Position numbers and translations under genes: made by a program | In this document: positions 10,749 through 22,398 of the stretch, piece after piece | Numbering within the stretch: the stretch's first letter is position 1 | How the letters are laid out: every line of letters starts with the position of its first letter | The notes under the pieces: model-generated | Databases searched by the model: none | Seen by the model: the letters and a program-made list of their open reading frames with translations, nothing else | Told to the model about the DNA's origin: nothing | From: Linnemannia elongata | Lineage: Eukaryota; Mortierellomycota; Mortierellomycetes; Mortierellales; Mortierellaceae | NCBI GenBank assembly: GCA_036320915.1 | Contig: JAXBDG010000005.1 | Coordinates: forward strand, 1,922,001-1,986,000 | Reading direction: 5' to 3' | Length of the DNA stretch: 64,000 nt

Positions 10749-13700
10749 TCACCAGGCTATCCTAGCAAGGAAACTTCTAGGGAAGACCCTAACAATGAGC
10801 TTGCGTACATCATCCGCGATAATAATAAACAGCGCGCAAGGTAAGGGCAACAACCAGTACTTGATCGGGACAGAGTTGGTCAACATGATCTCCTGAATAC
10901 CAGGCGTCTCTGTGACAAGGACGGCAACCAGGAACGAGGCAAGGATACCCAAGAAGAGCCAGAGGTTGCGACGCTGCTTACGGAAGGGATCAGCCTGGAG
11001 GATCGACATGCGACGATTGCGGACCGAGAGAATGTTGCCCCACTGCAGGATCACAAGTGTAACGAAGCAGACACACTGAGCAGTGTTGACGTAGTATCCT
11101 TTGAACTCTTCTAATGTAATCCCGCGGTCGGCGAGTTTCTTCTCGGGTAGATTTCCAAAAGTGAAAACGAGGTCTGAGAAGCCGACGCCGGTGTATTCCT
11201 TGAGATAAAGGAAGAAGAACATATTGCAGAAGAAGGTCATGGTGTTGCCAATGAAGAAGTAGGACTGTGCGTAGATCTTGAGGGTGATCAAGTGTTCCTT
11301 CTTGGAGTTGCGGGGTTGGAGGGAGAGGAGATCAAACTCTTCTTGTTCCATGACCAACGCAGTGCAAGGGAAGGCTAAGAACGAGGATTGTGGAGGGGAG
11401 GCAGCGACAGGTTAGCAATATAAACAAGGATGAATGTACATCCGCAGAGAAAAAAAATATACAAGTAATATACCATCGGTGAAGCAGCAGACGATAACCA
11501 TCAGGAAGGACGAGAGAGACAAGGGGGCACCAAGGAAGACGTTTATCAAGACAGGCCAGACCTCAGACCAGGACCCAGCAGGGAGCAAGTAGCCAATAAC
11601 CTTTTGCAAATTCTGGAAAGCAAGACGACCAAGACGGATTGCCTCAGGGATGGCGTCAAATCCACCCAACAAGATCAAGTCGGCAGCCTCGATGGCGACA
11701 TCCGAACCAGAGACAACAGCGACACCAACATCGGCAGCCTTGAGAGCAGGGGCATCGTTAACACCATCACCCGTGACAGCAACCACTCCATCGCGATGCT
11801 GGAACTCGGTCACAATCCTAAGCTTTTGCTCGGGCGAGGTGCGGGCAAAGACAATCTCCTCGTAGGCGCAGACAATGTCCCACTCTCCAGGACTCATCTT
11901 GGCAAGGTCTGATCCAGTGAGGACAAGAGAGGTACCCTCACGGAAGCGAGGGCGACCGACTTCGGCTTGCTGGAGACTGCTGGCATCGTCAAAGTGTGCC
12001 TTCCCGTATCCTTGACTCGATTCGCTCAGGGTGGGGTCCATGATGTTTTCATATGTGTGGGGCTCACGCTCAGTCGAAAACAAGCCGATCTGCTTTGCAA
12101 TGGCGGTGGCAGTCAGACCAAAGTCGCCGGTGACCATGAAGAAGCGAGCACCGGCACCACGGCAAGCACGGATGGTGTCCTTGATCTCTGCGCGAGGAGG
12201 ATCCATGATACCGACGAGACCGAGAATACAGAGCTCCTGGAGACCCTGACGAGTCAACTCCTCTTGAATAGCGTTTGAGGTCGATGAGCCAGCCATGGAG
12301 AGGTTGTGCTGGGCCAAGTAGGGACTGTAACGACCCTTGCAGAGCATCAAGACACGCTTGCCCCCGCGAGACCATGTCTGCTGAATGCGAGTGAGCTCAG
12401 CAGCCCAGTCAGGGGTGAGAGGCTGGGGTCCGTTCTTGGTAGTGGCTGACCAGAAAGAGCTGCAGTATGGCAAGAGGACATCAGGAGCACCCTTGACAAA
12501 GACAAGCATATCGTCCTTCTCGTTGGCGGCAGTGTTGTTGGCATCCATGATGTTTGAACCAAAGAGGGTCTTGATCACTTGAGGGTTGGTGCGCGAGCCC
12601 TGATGGGCTGTCATCATCCACTTGTTGCGAGAGTTGAAGGGGATCTCAAAGGTGCGCTCGAAGCTGGGGGCGAGGGCACTGGTATCGGAGACCTGGTGAG
12701 CGAATCGCAAAAGAGCACTGTCCGTAGCATCACCGAGAACCTTGCGCTCAGCAAGGGGCAACTTCATAGTCTCGGGATCAAACTTGGCATTGTTGCAGAG
12801 CAGAGTGGCTAGCTGGAGTTGGCGGAGTGACAGGGAGAGGTGGTCATCGCTGGGCTGGGGCAGTTGGTTGACGCTCTGGAGACCCTTGGCTATGTTGGCG
12901 GCGACCTCGGATGGAGTAGATTCATAGTCGAGGAAGGCGACATTGCTGATGTGCATCTTGTTCTCGGTAAGGGTGCCTGTCTTGTCGGAGCAAATGACGT
13001 TGACGCAACCCAGGGTTTCGACCGTGCTGAGTGCCTTTGGTAGGATATCGTTCTCGCGCATTCTGCGGGCAATCATGAGCAATGTCAGAGAGATGCAGAC
13101 AGGCACACCTATTTCATATCACATAATACAAAAGACATCAGACACGAATGAGTGCATCGAATAAATAAAAACAAGGTTGGACGTTATACACGCATGCACG
13201 ATCGATTGTCAACACAGAGCACTATTTACCTTCAGGGATGAAAGCGATGACACAGCCCATGAGGGTGACAAGCAAGGTGGCGAGGTTCATAAAATCGGGG
13301 TAGACGGGGTGCAGCCAGGCCAGCCAGGCGATGGTGATGATCAGGATCAGTGAGACCGTCAAGGCGATGATGATCTGGATGAACCGCGTGATCTCTCTCT
13401 GGATGATCGTCTTCTTGGGCTTGCGGCCAGTCGTCAGCTTGTTGATGCGGCCCATCAATGTATCGTTACCTTTCAGGATGACAACACCCACACACGATCC
13501 CTGGACAACATGCGTACCCATAAACGCAATGTTTTTGGACTCCAAAAAGTTGTCGTCCGTCGCGGTTGTGCTGGCCTCGATGGCCTCACTCTCTCCGGTG
13601 AGAACAGCACGGTCAAAGCGGGTGTCGCTGGATGCCTGAAGGAGGCGGAGATCGGCTGGAACCTTGTTACCAAGCGAAAGGTGGACGCGATCACCGACGA

Positions 13701-14473
13701 CCAGACCAGAGGCAGGGATCTTGACAAGTTGACCATCACGAATGACATGGCAGTCAGCAGGGATCATGTCAAGGATCGACGACATGACCTTGGCAGTCGA
13801 AAAGTCTTGGAAGGCGGAGAAGCTGGCCTGAAGGATAATTACAAATAACTATTGTTGTTGCATTGGAGAAGAGAATAATCAAGTTCAGGTTAAGATAAGT
13901 GAACGGGCAATGATGGCAGTTCATAAAAAGATCAAAAATACTTACAACAAGGATGGCAAGAGCGAGATTGGTGACATTGGGTGTGGGTGAGAGAGGAGGC
14001 TGCCAGCAAATGAGGAAGGTGATGACACCAACCCAGAGGATGGAACAGAAGCCGCCAAAGGTGTAACCCAAGATCATCTTGAAGTAGTTTGGCTTGGGGG
14101 ACTCAAGGGTATTGAGGCCATTGGCCTTGAGTCGTCGATCAGCCTCGGGTTGGGTCAGGCCACTTGTGGGGTCGGAATTGAAGCGCAGGTTAATCTCGCA
14201 CTCGGACAGCTTGTGAAAGTCAACGGTAGAGAAAAAATCGGTCTCGGTCACCAGGACGTCCTCCTTGCTCTTGCCCTTCCAAAACCTTGAGGACTTGGCC
14301 TCCCTCTCCTTTCCGTAGGCGGGCATGCCACCGTTCTTGCCAGAGCGGTGGGTTTCGGTGACATGGATGGAGAGGGTGCGGAACTCGATGGGGGCTGCAT
14401 TACCTTGGGCTCGCTCCATGGTCTGCGTGCGCACCAGGGCTAGCGACTTTCTCTTCTCTTTATCGCGGGCCAT
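10749..14473 (-). CDS. Class IIC P-type ATPase (fungal Na,K-ATPase alpha-like)
   Basis: Four exons (14473-13946, 13827-13230, 13108-11474, 11374-10749) give 1128 residues in frame. P-type hallmarks are all present: TGES of the actuator domain (253-256), PEG in TM4 (374-376), phosphorylation motif DKTGTLTENKM with Asp417, KGAPD of the nucleotide domain (about 581) and TGDGVNDAPALK (from 821). The blocks VETLG.VNVICSDKTGT, FEIPFNSRNKW, IGL.GIMDPPRAEI and FARTSPEQKLRIV match Na,K/H,K-ATPase alpha rather than ENA or SERCA pumps. Four C-terminal membrane helices are in the last exon. Family knowledge says class IIC pumps occur in animals and in early-diverging fungi and are lost from most Dikarya. 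The M6 segment reads CCFTDAFPC rather than the animal DLGTD, so ion choice is uncertain. No beta subunit gene is seen nearby. Confidence 0.92.
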
Positions 14474-16226
14474 GATTGAAGGATTAGAGAGGAGAGGAAA
14501 AGAGAGAAGTATTTTTTTTTCGGTTTGAGAAATAGGGTATATGTGTTGAAGCAGAGTAAATGAGGGGGAGGAAAAGGTGGAGTCGAGTCTGAAGGTCAAG
14601 CAGGAGAGAGAAGGAGAGAGAGGGGTGGTTTGCTTTACTTGACGATGCTCGAGGGGAGAGTGAGCAGTATTTATGGGAGAAGGGATTGTCAGCACTTGTA
14701 AAAAGCCTCATATCATTGAAGAAGAGCAAGGGCTGGTTGATGATACATCCCCTAGACCTGCCTTGGTCTCCTGCAGACGTACCTCTTCTCTTTATCGTTC
14801 AGGCACAAGCCATGCATTGGAACGGTGCACTGTGGAAGTGTTCTCCATAACCAGTTAGCACAAAAGAACAAATGAGCGATTTCTTTTTTCTTTTTCTTTT
14901 CTTGAATGAAAAAGGAGCTCAAGGGGACAAAAGGAGAAAAGAAAAAAAATAAAAAATACGATAAACGAAGAATTGGAGCAGTGCGACATGAGGGATATTC
15001 TCTTCTTTTTTCTGCACGACTGGCGTCACTTGGTAACACCGAAACTCTCAACTCCAGCCTAGGCAATCTAAACTGATGTACCGTAATCCCATTTTTTGTT
15101 GCTCGTGTGGCGTTACTTTATTCTCTCTTTATGCCAGTTATGCTTGCGGGCTGCATTCATCGTGAGCTGAACGTGTGCATGTACTTGTATATCCTTCTCG
15201 CTCGGCGTTTTTTCTTTCTTGGTCTCGATCTTGTGCCGTCGTGTAGATTGCTGCAAAAATGAAAGTTCATGGCGTCGCTTTATTTTTATCTGTGTTAATA
15301 CCGCACTCTTTAAGAGGCGTGCGGCATAGTTTATAAGGCATGTTGATGCCCTAGGGGAAGACAATGCTATATGTTGAGATGGAATGCCCTCAGGCGAGGA
15401 TCTCAATCTCTAACAACGAGGTTGCATATCATTAGTTATGCATCTCTCTTACTCGAACCTCATGGATGGCCGTGAACATAGACGACAAATAAAAGAAAGA
15501 TGCCAAAACTCCGCATAACCATCGATCGATTGAGTAAAGTGCGATGGCGGACACCCAAAGTAGCTACTTGTTGTCTCTCAGAGCCAGCCTGGCAAGAAGA
15601 CAATGAGGTGGAAAGGAGGAGCTGGGTGACACTTATCGTATGGATAGCATTTGTAGCGTAATTGACGTTTTGTGTGAGATAAATAAACGAGGAGTTCAAG
15701 GGGGTGGATGTCACGATAGTGCCTGTCCCTGTGCGCAAGATGTTGTTTTCTGTTGCTCCCTCTCCTCTTTTCTGTCTACCTCAGTACACGCCCGTTGTTT
15801 CCGATTTTTGGGTTGACTCTCCTTCTTGCGAACAAAATGAACTGTCAGATCCCTTGGCATCTATCCTTAGCCTCAGAAGAAGAAAAGAGTAAGAAGAAGA
15901 GAATGGATGATGAAATCCAATGGGTAGAGTCGTACAACTTGTCAATGGCATGAAGCAGAAGATGCAGGCGTGGAATCGTGCAGACCACAGCAAAAAGGTA
16001 TTAGGCAAGTGAAGTCGACCCATAGAGTGAGTGGACCGAGCGAGCAGTCACTTCACACTAGTGAAAGGACGATGACGCTCATAGTACGTGAGTGCGCTGA
16101 GTGCTTTTTGCACTTGACCTGACCTTGTTCTCATTATTCTTCTCTTTGCTCTCTTTTTCCCTTTCACACCTTACCCCAACAACACCCTCCCGCACACACC
16201 CAGCAATCCCTATTACTATTATCCTT
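14474..16226. other. Divergent intergenic between the IIC ATPase and the aspartic protease
   Basis: Adjacent to the ATPase, 14475-14640 is purine-rich on the plus strand (CT-rich leader for the minus gene). Adjacent to the protease, 16120-16226 is CT/CA-rich (plus-strand leader). Between them lies mixed, A/T-leaning DNA with no coding frame. A short inverted repeat, TTCAC-ACTA-GTGAA, lies near 16052-16066. Confidence 0.65.
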
Positions 16227-18111
16227 ATGAAGACCTCCTTCGTCGTCGGACTCTTGTCCTTGGCTATCGCCTCTCAGGCTGCCATGACTCGGTAATACTC
16301 CTACCCGTGTCCCTTGGCGTCACTCCTCTCCTCGAGTTTTAATGCGCACGCAGTGGCGTATAATTGAAAAGAAAAAAAGAATTAGGCAAGAACAAGCATG
16401 ACTAAATGAGTTCACCTTACCAATGCCAATATTAGCATCAACCTCAAGAAGGCTGACTTGACCCCCGCCGAGAGACTCGATGCCTACGCCGAGACTGGCT
16501 CGTACATGGCCCAGAAATATTTTGGCTCCCCTGCCCGCAAGATGAAGGCTGACCAGGCCAACCAGATCTTTGGTCTCGATGCCGAGGGCAAGCCCTCATA
16601 TGGAGTTCCTCTTTCGAACTACATGAACGCCCAGGTATGTCTTATTCAAGTGTCAGGGGAAAAGGTTTATGAATATCATGTCAGGAATGGTAGTAGTGCA
16701 TCAGTGGTAGCAACCACCTCCTTATTATCAGTTGTCAACAGTCGTTTTATTGGAGTGGAAACGAAACGCGCAACAACAAACGAATAGACAGTAATAGCGA
16801 GCATTGTGCGCAGTGCATGTTGAGTGGTGGTGTTGATATGTTGTCATCATTGGCCTGGGAACCCAGAGACGCGGAATTGGACAGAATTCACATACCTTAC
16901 TCCTTTGCCAAGCCCTGTTGTGAAGCTGGCTCCTATTCCTTTGCACGCCATCACGCAGTGGAAGAGGGAAGAGGAGAGGGGAACGGACCAATAATTTGTC
17001 CATGCGAGACCGTGGTAGTTATTTTGTGTCAGGTGGTTGGGGACAGTGGGGTGCTTGCGTGTGGGATAATGAAATAGGAGGCACAGAGGGGAACTGACGA
17101 CAGTGTTGGGTCACTCATTCCAACAAGAAGATACTAACCGCTTACCATTCACCCACTTTATCAATAACATAGTACTATGGTGACATCTCCATTGGATCGC
17201 CTCCTCAGACCTTCTCTGTCGTCTTCGACACCGGTTCGTCCAACCTCTGGGTCCCCTCGACCCACTGCAGCTCCATTGCCTGCTTCCTCCACCGTCGCTA
17301 TGACTCCAACAAGTCCTCGACCTTCAAGTCTAACGGCACCGAGTTCGGCATCCAGTACGGCTCTGGATCGCTCGAGGGTATCATCAGCAACGACAACCTC
17401 GAGGTTGGCGGCATCGTCGTCAAGCGTCAGGACTTTGGCGAGTCTGTTAAGGAGCCCGGTCTTGCCTTTGCCTTTGGCAAGTTTGACGGTATCTTTGGTC
17501 TTGGCTATGATACCATCTCCGTCTTGGGTGTTGTCCCCCCCTTCTACAACCTTGTCAACCAGGGCTTGATCGATGAGGCCGTCTTTGGTTTCTACTTGGC
17601 TTATGCTGACGGTGCCACTGGTGGCCAGATGACCCTGGGAGGTGTTGATTCGAACCATTTTGAGGGCGACCTCGACTGGTACAACGTCCGTCGCAAGGGC
17701 TACTGGGAGATTGACCTCAACAAGATTAAGTTGGGCGACGAGGAGGTTGACCTCGAGGGAGGCGCCGTCATCGACACCGGCTCGTCCTTGATTGTCTTGG
17801 AGACTGCTCTTGCCGAGATGATTAACAACCAGATTGGCGCCAAGAAGAACTATGCTGGACAATACACCATCGAGTGTGACAAGGTCCCCTCACTGCCTGA
17901 GTTCTCGTTCTTCTTTGGCAAGAAGGAGTACAAGTTGACGGGATCTGACTATGTCCTCAACGCTGGCGGTTCCTGCGTCTCTGGATTCATGGGCATGGAC
18001 TTCCCCGAGTCTCTCAGCGACCTCTGGATTGTCGGCGATGTCTTCTTGCGCAAGTACTACTCTGTCTACGATCTTGGCAAGAACCGTGTCGGTTTTGCCC
18101 CCGCCAAGTAA
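16227..18111 (+). CDS. PEP4: Vacuolar aspartic protease (saccharopepsin/PEP4 type)
   Basis: Three exons (16227-16291, 16436-16634, 17173-18111) encode 400 residues, the usual length. Residues 1-19 form a signal peptide (MKTSFVVGLLSLAIASQAA). A propeptide follows (about 20-85, LKKADLTPAERLDAY). The mature enzyme carries the first catalytic loop FDTGSSNLWVPS (Asp107) and the second IDTGSS (Asp289). The tyrosine flap and the C-terminal VGDVFLRKYYSVYDLGKNRVGFA are present. Two N-glycosylation sequons (NKS, NGT) lie in one stretch. The second loop is DTGSS rather than the commoner DTGTS, a tolerated change. Pepsin-family vacuolar proteases activate other vacuolar hydrolases; localisation is inferred from the signal peptide and close similarity to PEP4. 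Intron 2 is unusually long (538 nt). The mature part is in one exon with strong C-ending codon bias, suggesting high expression. Confidence 0.96.
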
Positions 18112-18566
18112 ATTCTGTCGTCCCCTGCGGCCTTTCAGTCAGGATCGACTCTTCTCCCCTTTCTCCCTTCTTCCCTCTCAACCTCTGTACACTACCATGA
18201 CTCTCTCAGATTCGACCTCACCTATCCCTCATGACTCTTTCCAAACCCCCCTTTTGCCTCACGCGGGAGGATCTCACAGAAATACACATCAAGAACAAAA
18301 AAAAAAAAACAACCGCAAAGGCCTCCATTACGCTCTCTCTTTATATATATCTTTGTTATATACGCTATAAAACTTTGCTCATAAAACATCTTTTGTTGCT
18401 GTAATGTTGATTATGTCTAGCTACACTTCTATTCTACAAAGACCAAGGTTTCATGGCTTCAAATGTGGTATGCAAAAGGTTGAACATTGGTGGTGATTGC
18501 AATTACACGTTGCCAGGGCGCTCTGGTCAAACGTTGAATTTATTAAGATAACTACGATAAATAATC
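18112..18566. other. Convergent 3' flanks of protease and permease
   Basis: Pyrimidine-rich then A/T-rich sequence between two facing stop codons. It includes an A tract near 18296-18310 and several TATA/TAAA stretches near 18345-18375 that could serve 3'-end processing. No gene seen. Confidence 0.65.
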
Positions 18567-20722
18567 TTAGATGAGGAATGAGATAATGCGCTGTTCGTGC
18601 GGAGTAAAAAGAAAAGGATAAAAAATAATTATGGGTTAGAAAGCTGTTGAAAGTATAGCACTCATATTCATGATAGCATTGCAACATCAGTAAAAATAAA
18701 AAATACCTTCCAAAGAGGACCCTTCTTATTAATGTCCTCCTTATCGCTTTCAGTAGGGATAAACCGTCCGGTATCCAGGTCAGCCTCCTCAGCCTTGACA
18801 ATCTTTGTCTTTCGCACAAACTTGTAACCAAAGTACAAGAAGGCTGAGCAGACCCAAGGGAACCAAGCACCCAACAGGTTCTGAGCATAACTATCGCGTG
18901 CCTTGTGAAAGTCGCTAATATCTTTCTCTGATGCGCCTGGGCCGGGGTCCTTGGGAGGGTTGATGACGGAGAGGTAGCAGGTTGCGACGATACAGCAGAC
19001 ACCGATGACAGTTGCAAGGATGTTTCCGTATGGGTATCCCCAAGACCGGTAGGGCAGGTCACTGACAGCGCGGCCTTGGGCCTTCCAGCAGGCTCGGAAG
19101 CGGAAGTGGAGGAAGAGGATGAGGATCCAGGACTGGAAGATGATGGAGCCGATGATTGAGACGAACCAGGAGAAGACGACACCAGAGCCGACAAAGATGG
19201 TGATGAGCGAAAGGCAGGAGCAGAGGGTAACAATTGCCAGGGCGACCACGGGGACGCCACGGGAGTTTGTGTAGCCAATTTGTTTATGTGCCCAGCCGTT
19301 TCTGGCGAGGGAAAGTAGCATGCGGGTGGAGACGTAGAAGTCCGAGTTGATGGCAGAGAAGACGGAGGTGAAAACGACGGCATTCATGTAGTTTGCGGCG
19401 GCGGACATGCCAGCCATCAAGAAGACGATCGTGAATGGTGCTGCGGCGGCTGTGCCCTCGGCATTGTCCAGTTTGGGATCGTCGTTGCGGATAATCGAGC
19501 CCAGAAGGAAGATGGAGATGATGTAGAAGAATGCGATTCTGAGGAGAACAGTGTTGACGGCACGAGGGACATGCTTGTGAGGGTTGCGCGACTCAGCCGC
19601 CGTGACACCTGTCATTTCCGAACCACCATAGGCATACCCGACAGAGACCAAAGTCTTGACGAATCCCAAAAAGCCACCCTTGAAGGGTGCACCATCGATA
19701 TGCCAGGCGTCCATTCCATACTTGACTTTTTGACCGACAAGTCCAGCATCGACGAGGATGGCGCAGATGATGAAGATGATGATGGTGAGGACTTTGAGGA
19801 TCGAGAACCAGTACTCGAGCTCTCCGTAGGCGCGGACACCGACCAAGTTAATGACGACCATGACAATGATGATGATCAATGGTACGACCCATGGTGGGAA
19901 GGACGAGTCTTCGGGGAGCCAATACTGGACAATGATGGCGGATGCGGAGAGCTCGGCTGGGATCGTGAGTAGCCAGTTGATAGCATACATCCAACTATTT
20001 TAGCGCATGTTTAGATACATGAAAACAAGAAAAAAAAGAGAGGGGGGGGGGGCAGGGGGAGAGGTTAAGGAAACGCTGTGTTAGCGTTTTGAGGAGACAT
20101 GGTGGCAATGGTTTTGACGCGACGTGCGCGTGGAATAGTGATCGAACGAGTGCGTTCACAGTGGTGAATGGTTAAACGTACGTCATTTGGAAAGAGAAGG
20201 CCTCGTCAAAGACACGAGCGCCCCAGGCGTTGAATGCACCGGGCAATGGGAGGAGGGTAGAAATCTCGCCAATGGCCTGGCAGACAAACACCAACCACAA
20301 CCCAATCATTGCATATGCCAGCACTATATATTAAAGCGAGACGAGGGAGCAACAGCTTTTGTTAGCATTTTCATTGGTCACCAATAGGTTACATTCTCCG
20401 ACAGGTTGAGGTGTGTTTTTCCCATCATTATCTACGAACAAACGAAATAAAAACCTTCAGGAACAAAAAGAAAAAAAAAGAACTTACAGGCACCACCAGG
20501 TCCGGCAGTAGCGATGGTACTTCCAGAGGTAAGAAAGAGACCTGTACCAATAGTGCCCGAGATGGCAATCATGATCATGTGGCGAAGACGCAGGTCGCGC
20601 TTCAAACCTTCCTGTTCTGCCGCCATATGGGGCGCGTCGACTGTAAAGTCCTGCATCTGCTGGCCATGGCCGCTCTCGTACTTTTCGCTCCCAGGGTGAT
20701 GGCCTTCCTCGTACTTTGACAT
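18567..20722 (-). CDS. Amino-acid permease (AAT/YAT family)
   Basis: Four exons (20722-20488, 20323-20182, 19994-18707, 18590-18567) give 562 residues. Family signatures are clear: LKRDLRLRHMIMIAISGTIGTGLFL at the start of TM1, GPGGALLAYAMIG across the first junction, GEISTLLPLPGAF, and the TM6/7 region GGSEMTGVTAAESRNPHKHVPRA. Twelve hydrophobic segments can be counted. The N-terminus is a hydrophilic His/Glu-rich tail. Plasma-membrane proton-coupled uptake of amino acids is family knowledge; substrate cannot be told from sequence. The last exon is only 24 nt: splicing after WK replaces an unlikely read-through tail with the ending RIISFLI. A CTAAC branch-like site and an ACAG acceptor support it. 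Without that splice the frame stops at 18668. Confidence 0.92.
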
Positions 20723-21510
20723 CGTGTGTTAGTTGCTGCTTAGGAGTAGGGGGGAGAAGGTCGAGGGCGGAAAAGTGGAAAGGCGGGAAAGGAAGGAAAG
20801 GAAAGAAAGGAAGGAGGTAGGGTGCAGGCGAAAGAGAAGTGATGGAGAGGAGGAGAACAAGGTAGTGGATGGGTTCGGATTTGCAAGAGAGGCACAAAGT
20901 CAAGAGAAAAGAAGAAAAAAAAAAAGAGGATAAAGTCGTAGTCGTTATAATTATATCAATTCTGCCCGTCCTCGTCTACCGCCCCTTCTCTCCAACTCAT
21001 CGATCTGTCAACCCCCCTTTCTCTCCCTTCCCACAACTGTCAACAGCTCAAAATATGTCCATCGAAGGCCGAAGGGTGAGCGAGCGGCTGATTGAGTCGG
21101 GCGAGAGTGTCTATGGACACTGTTTGGATGCGGGAAAAAAAAAAAGGAAAACAAAGAAGAGGTACTATCTGCCTTGGCATGAACAGCAACAATGCAAACA
21201 AATCAAACGCAAATAAACAAACCAAGCAAGCTCAAGTTTTCGAGCAAGGTAAACAACAAGTTAGGTCCATGAGGTTGTGTAACAATTCTCAGGCCTAGGG
21301 GGGGTCGACACAACTCGCAACAGCGAGAGAGAAAGGAAAAAGGTCCAGGTCCGAGTTCATTCCGTTGTTGTCCAGTTGGATGAACAGGAGAGGGATAGAA
21401 AAATATGCAATCGGTCAAAAATGGGCTCCTTCGTCTCTGTCCACTCGACCCAACTCTCTCCTTCTTCAGACAAACAAAAAAAATAGACACAAACAGCGAC
21501 AACCTCTTTC

Positions 21511-21542
<32 letters not shown>

Positions 21543-22398
21543 TTCTCTCTTGCTTCCTGTCCGAACTGCCCTCCATCGTCCCCTCTCATTCACTCCTCCG
21601 TTCACTTTGTCAGCGAGCACTCCGGGTGCAACCATCGCACAAAGACGTATTTATTCTTTTCTAATCGTTCTGTTTCATGAGCACAGAAAAGGCAGCCTGC
21701 AACTTCCACGCCCAGCGGATCGTTATATCTTGTTATGAACACAAAAGATAGAGAGCAAACAACAACATTCAAACAGATGCCTACTAGCATCATCCTTTCT
21801 CAAAGCCTAAAATAACATTCACTTCTTCAGGAACGCGTGATGCGATACTCTCAACTTTGTAAGCAAAGATCCGAGCGTGTTCTTCCGGCCCAGAAGGGTC
21901 TTCCTTTCCATGTGTCCCATCGTGTCTGGACCTCTGAGACCTCAGCCTTTCATCCTTTCCTTTCCTTCTGTGCTTTTATTCTTCTTGTGCCGTACTTTGC
22001 CCTACTTGCCATATTTGATTGTTGACAACGTTGTGTAGTACAATGCTCCAAGGTTGTTCCTTCCATTAAAGTCTTCTTGTGTCCAACCATTCCCTCCTCC
22101 TCCTCCATCGAAGATAAGCCTAACCAGGCCAAACGGCCGAACGCAAATAACAAGAACAACTATGAAAGATGCAATTGCCCTCCTTCTTCGCACCGCCTCT
22201 TGCTTTCTTCGCCATGGCAGGCGCACTCTTCTCATCATCCACCTGCCGCCTTCCCCCTGAGAGTTCACACGGAACTCTGATTGAACCAATGGTGGTACGT
22301 GTTTGTATTCATTTTAGCAATCGGCTTCTGCTTACTTCTCAGTAAGCCCAAGGATGGACTTGACAAATGACGCCGAGAGGATTTTAACCGGACGCCTA
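20723..22398. other. Intergenic: permease leader, CT repeat, kinase 3' flank
   Basis: 20740-20930 is purine-rich on the plus strand, the CT-rich leader of the permease. A CT microsatellite lies at 21504-21550. The remainder is mixed, with A tracts near 21136 and 21477. No conserved frame is visible. The kinase 3' flank occupies the right end. Confidence 0.65.
21504..21550. repeat. (CT)n microsatellite
   Basis: Interrupted CT repeat of about 47 bp in the gap between the permease start and the kinase stop. Confidence 0.9.

Noticed and set aside
15440..15470. Possible tRNA B box (GGTTCGAG on the minus strand)
   Set aside because: Lacks the following CC and no cloverleaf can be drawn.
17161..17862. 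233-residue minus-strand frame opposite the aspartic protease
   Set aside because: Shadow of a highly codon-biased exon whose catalytic motifs are on the plus strand.
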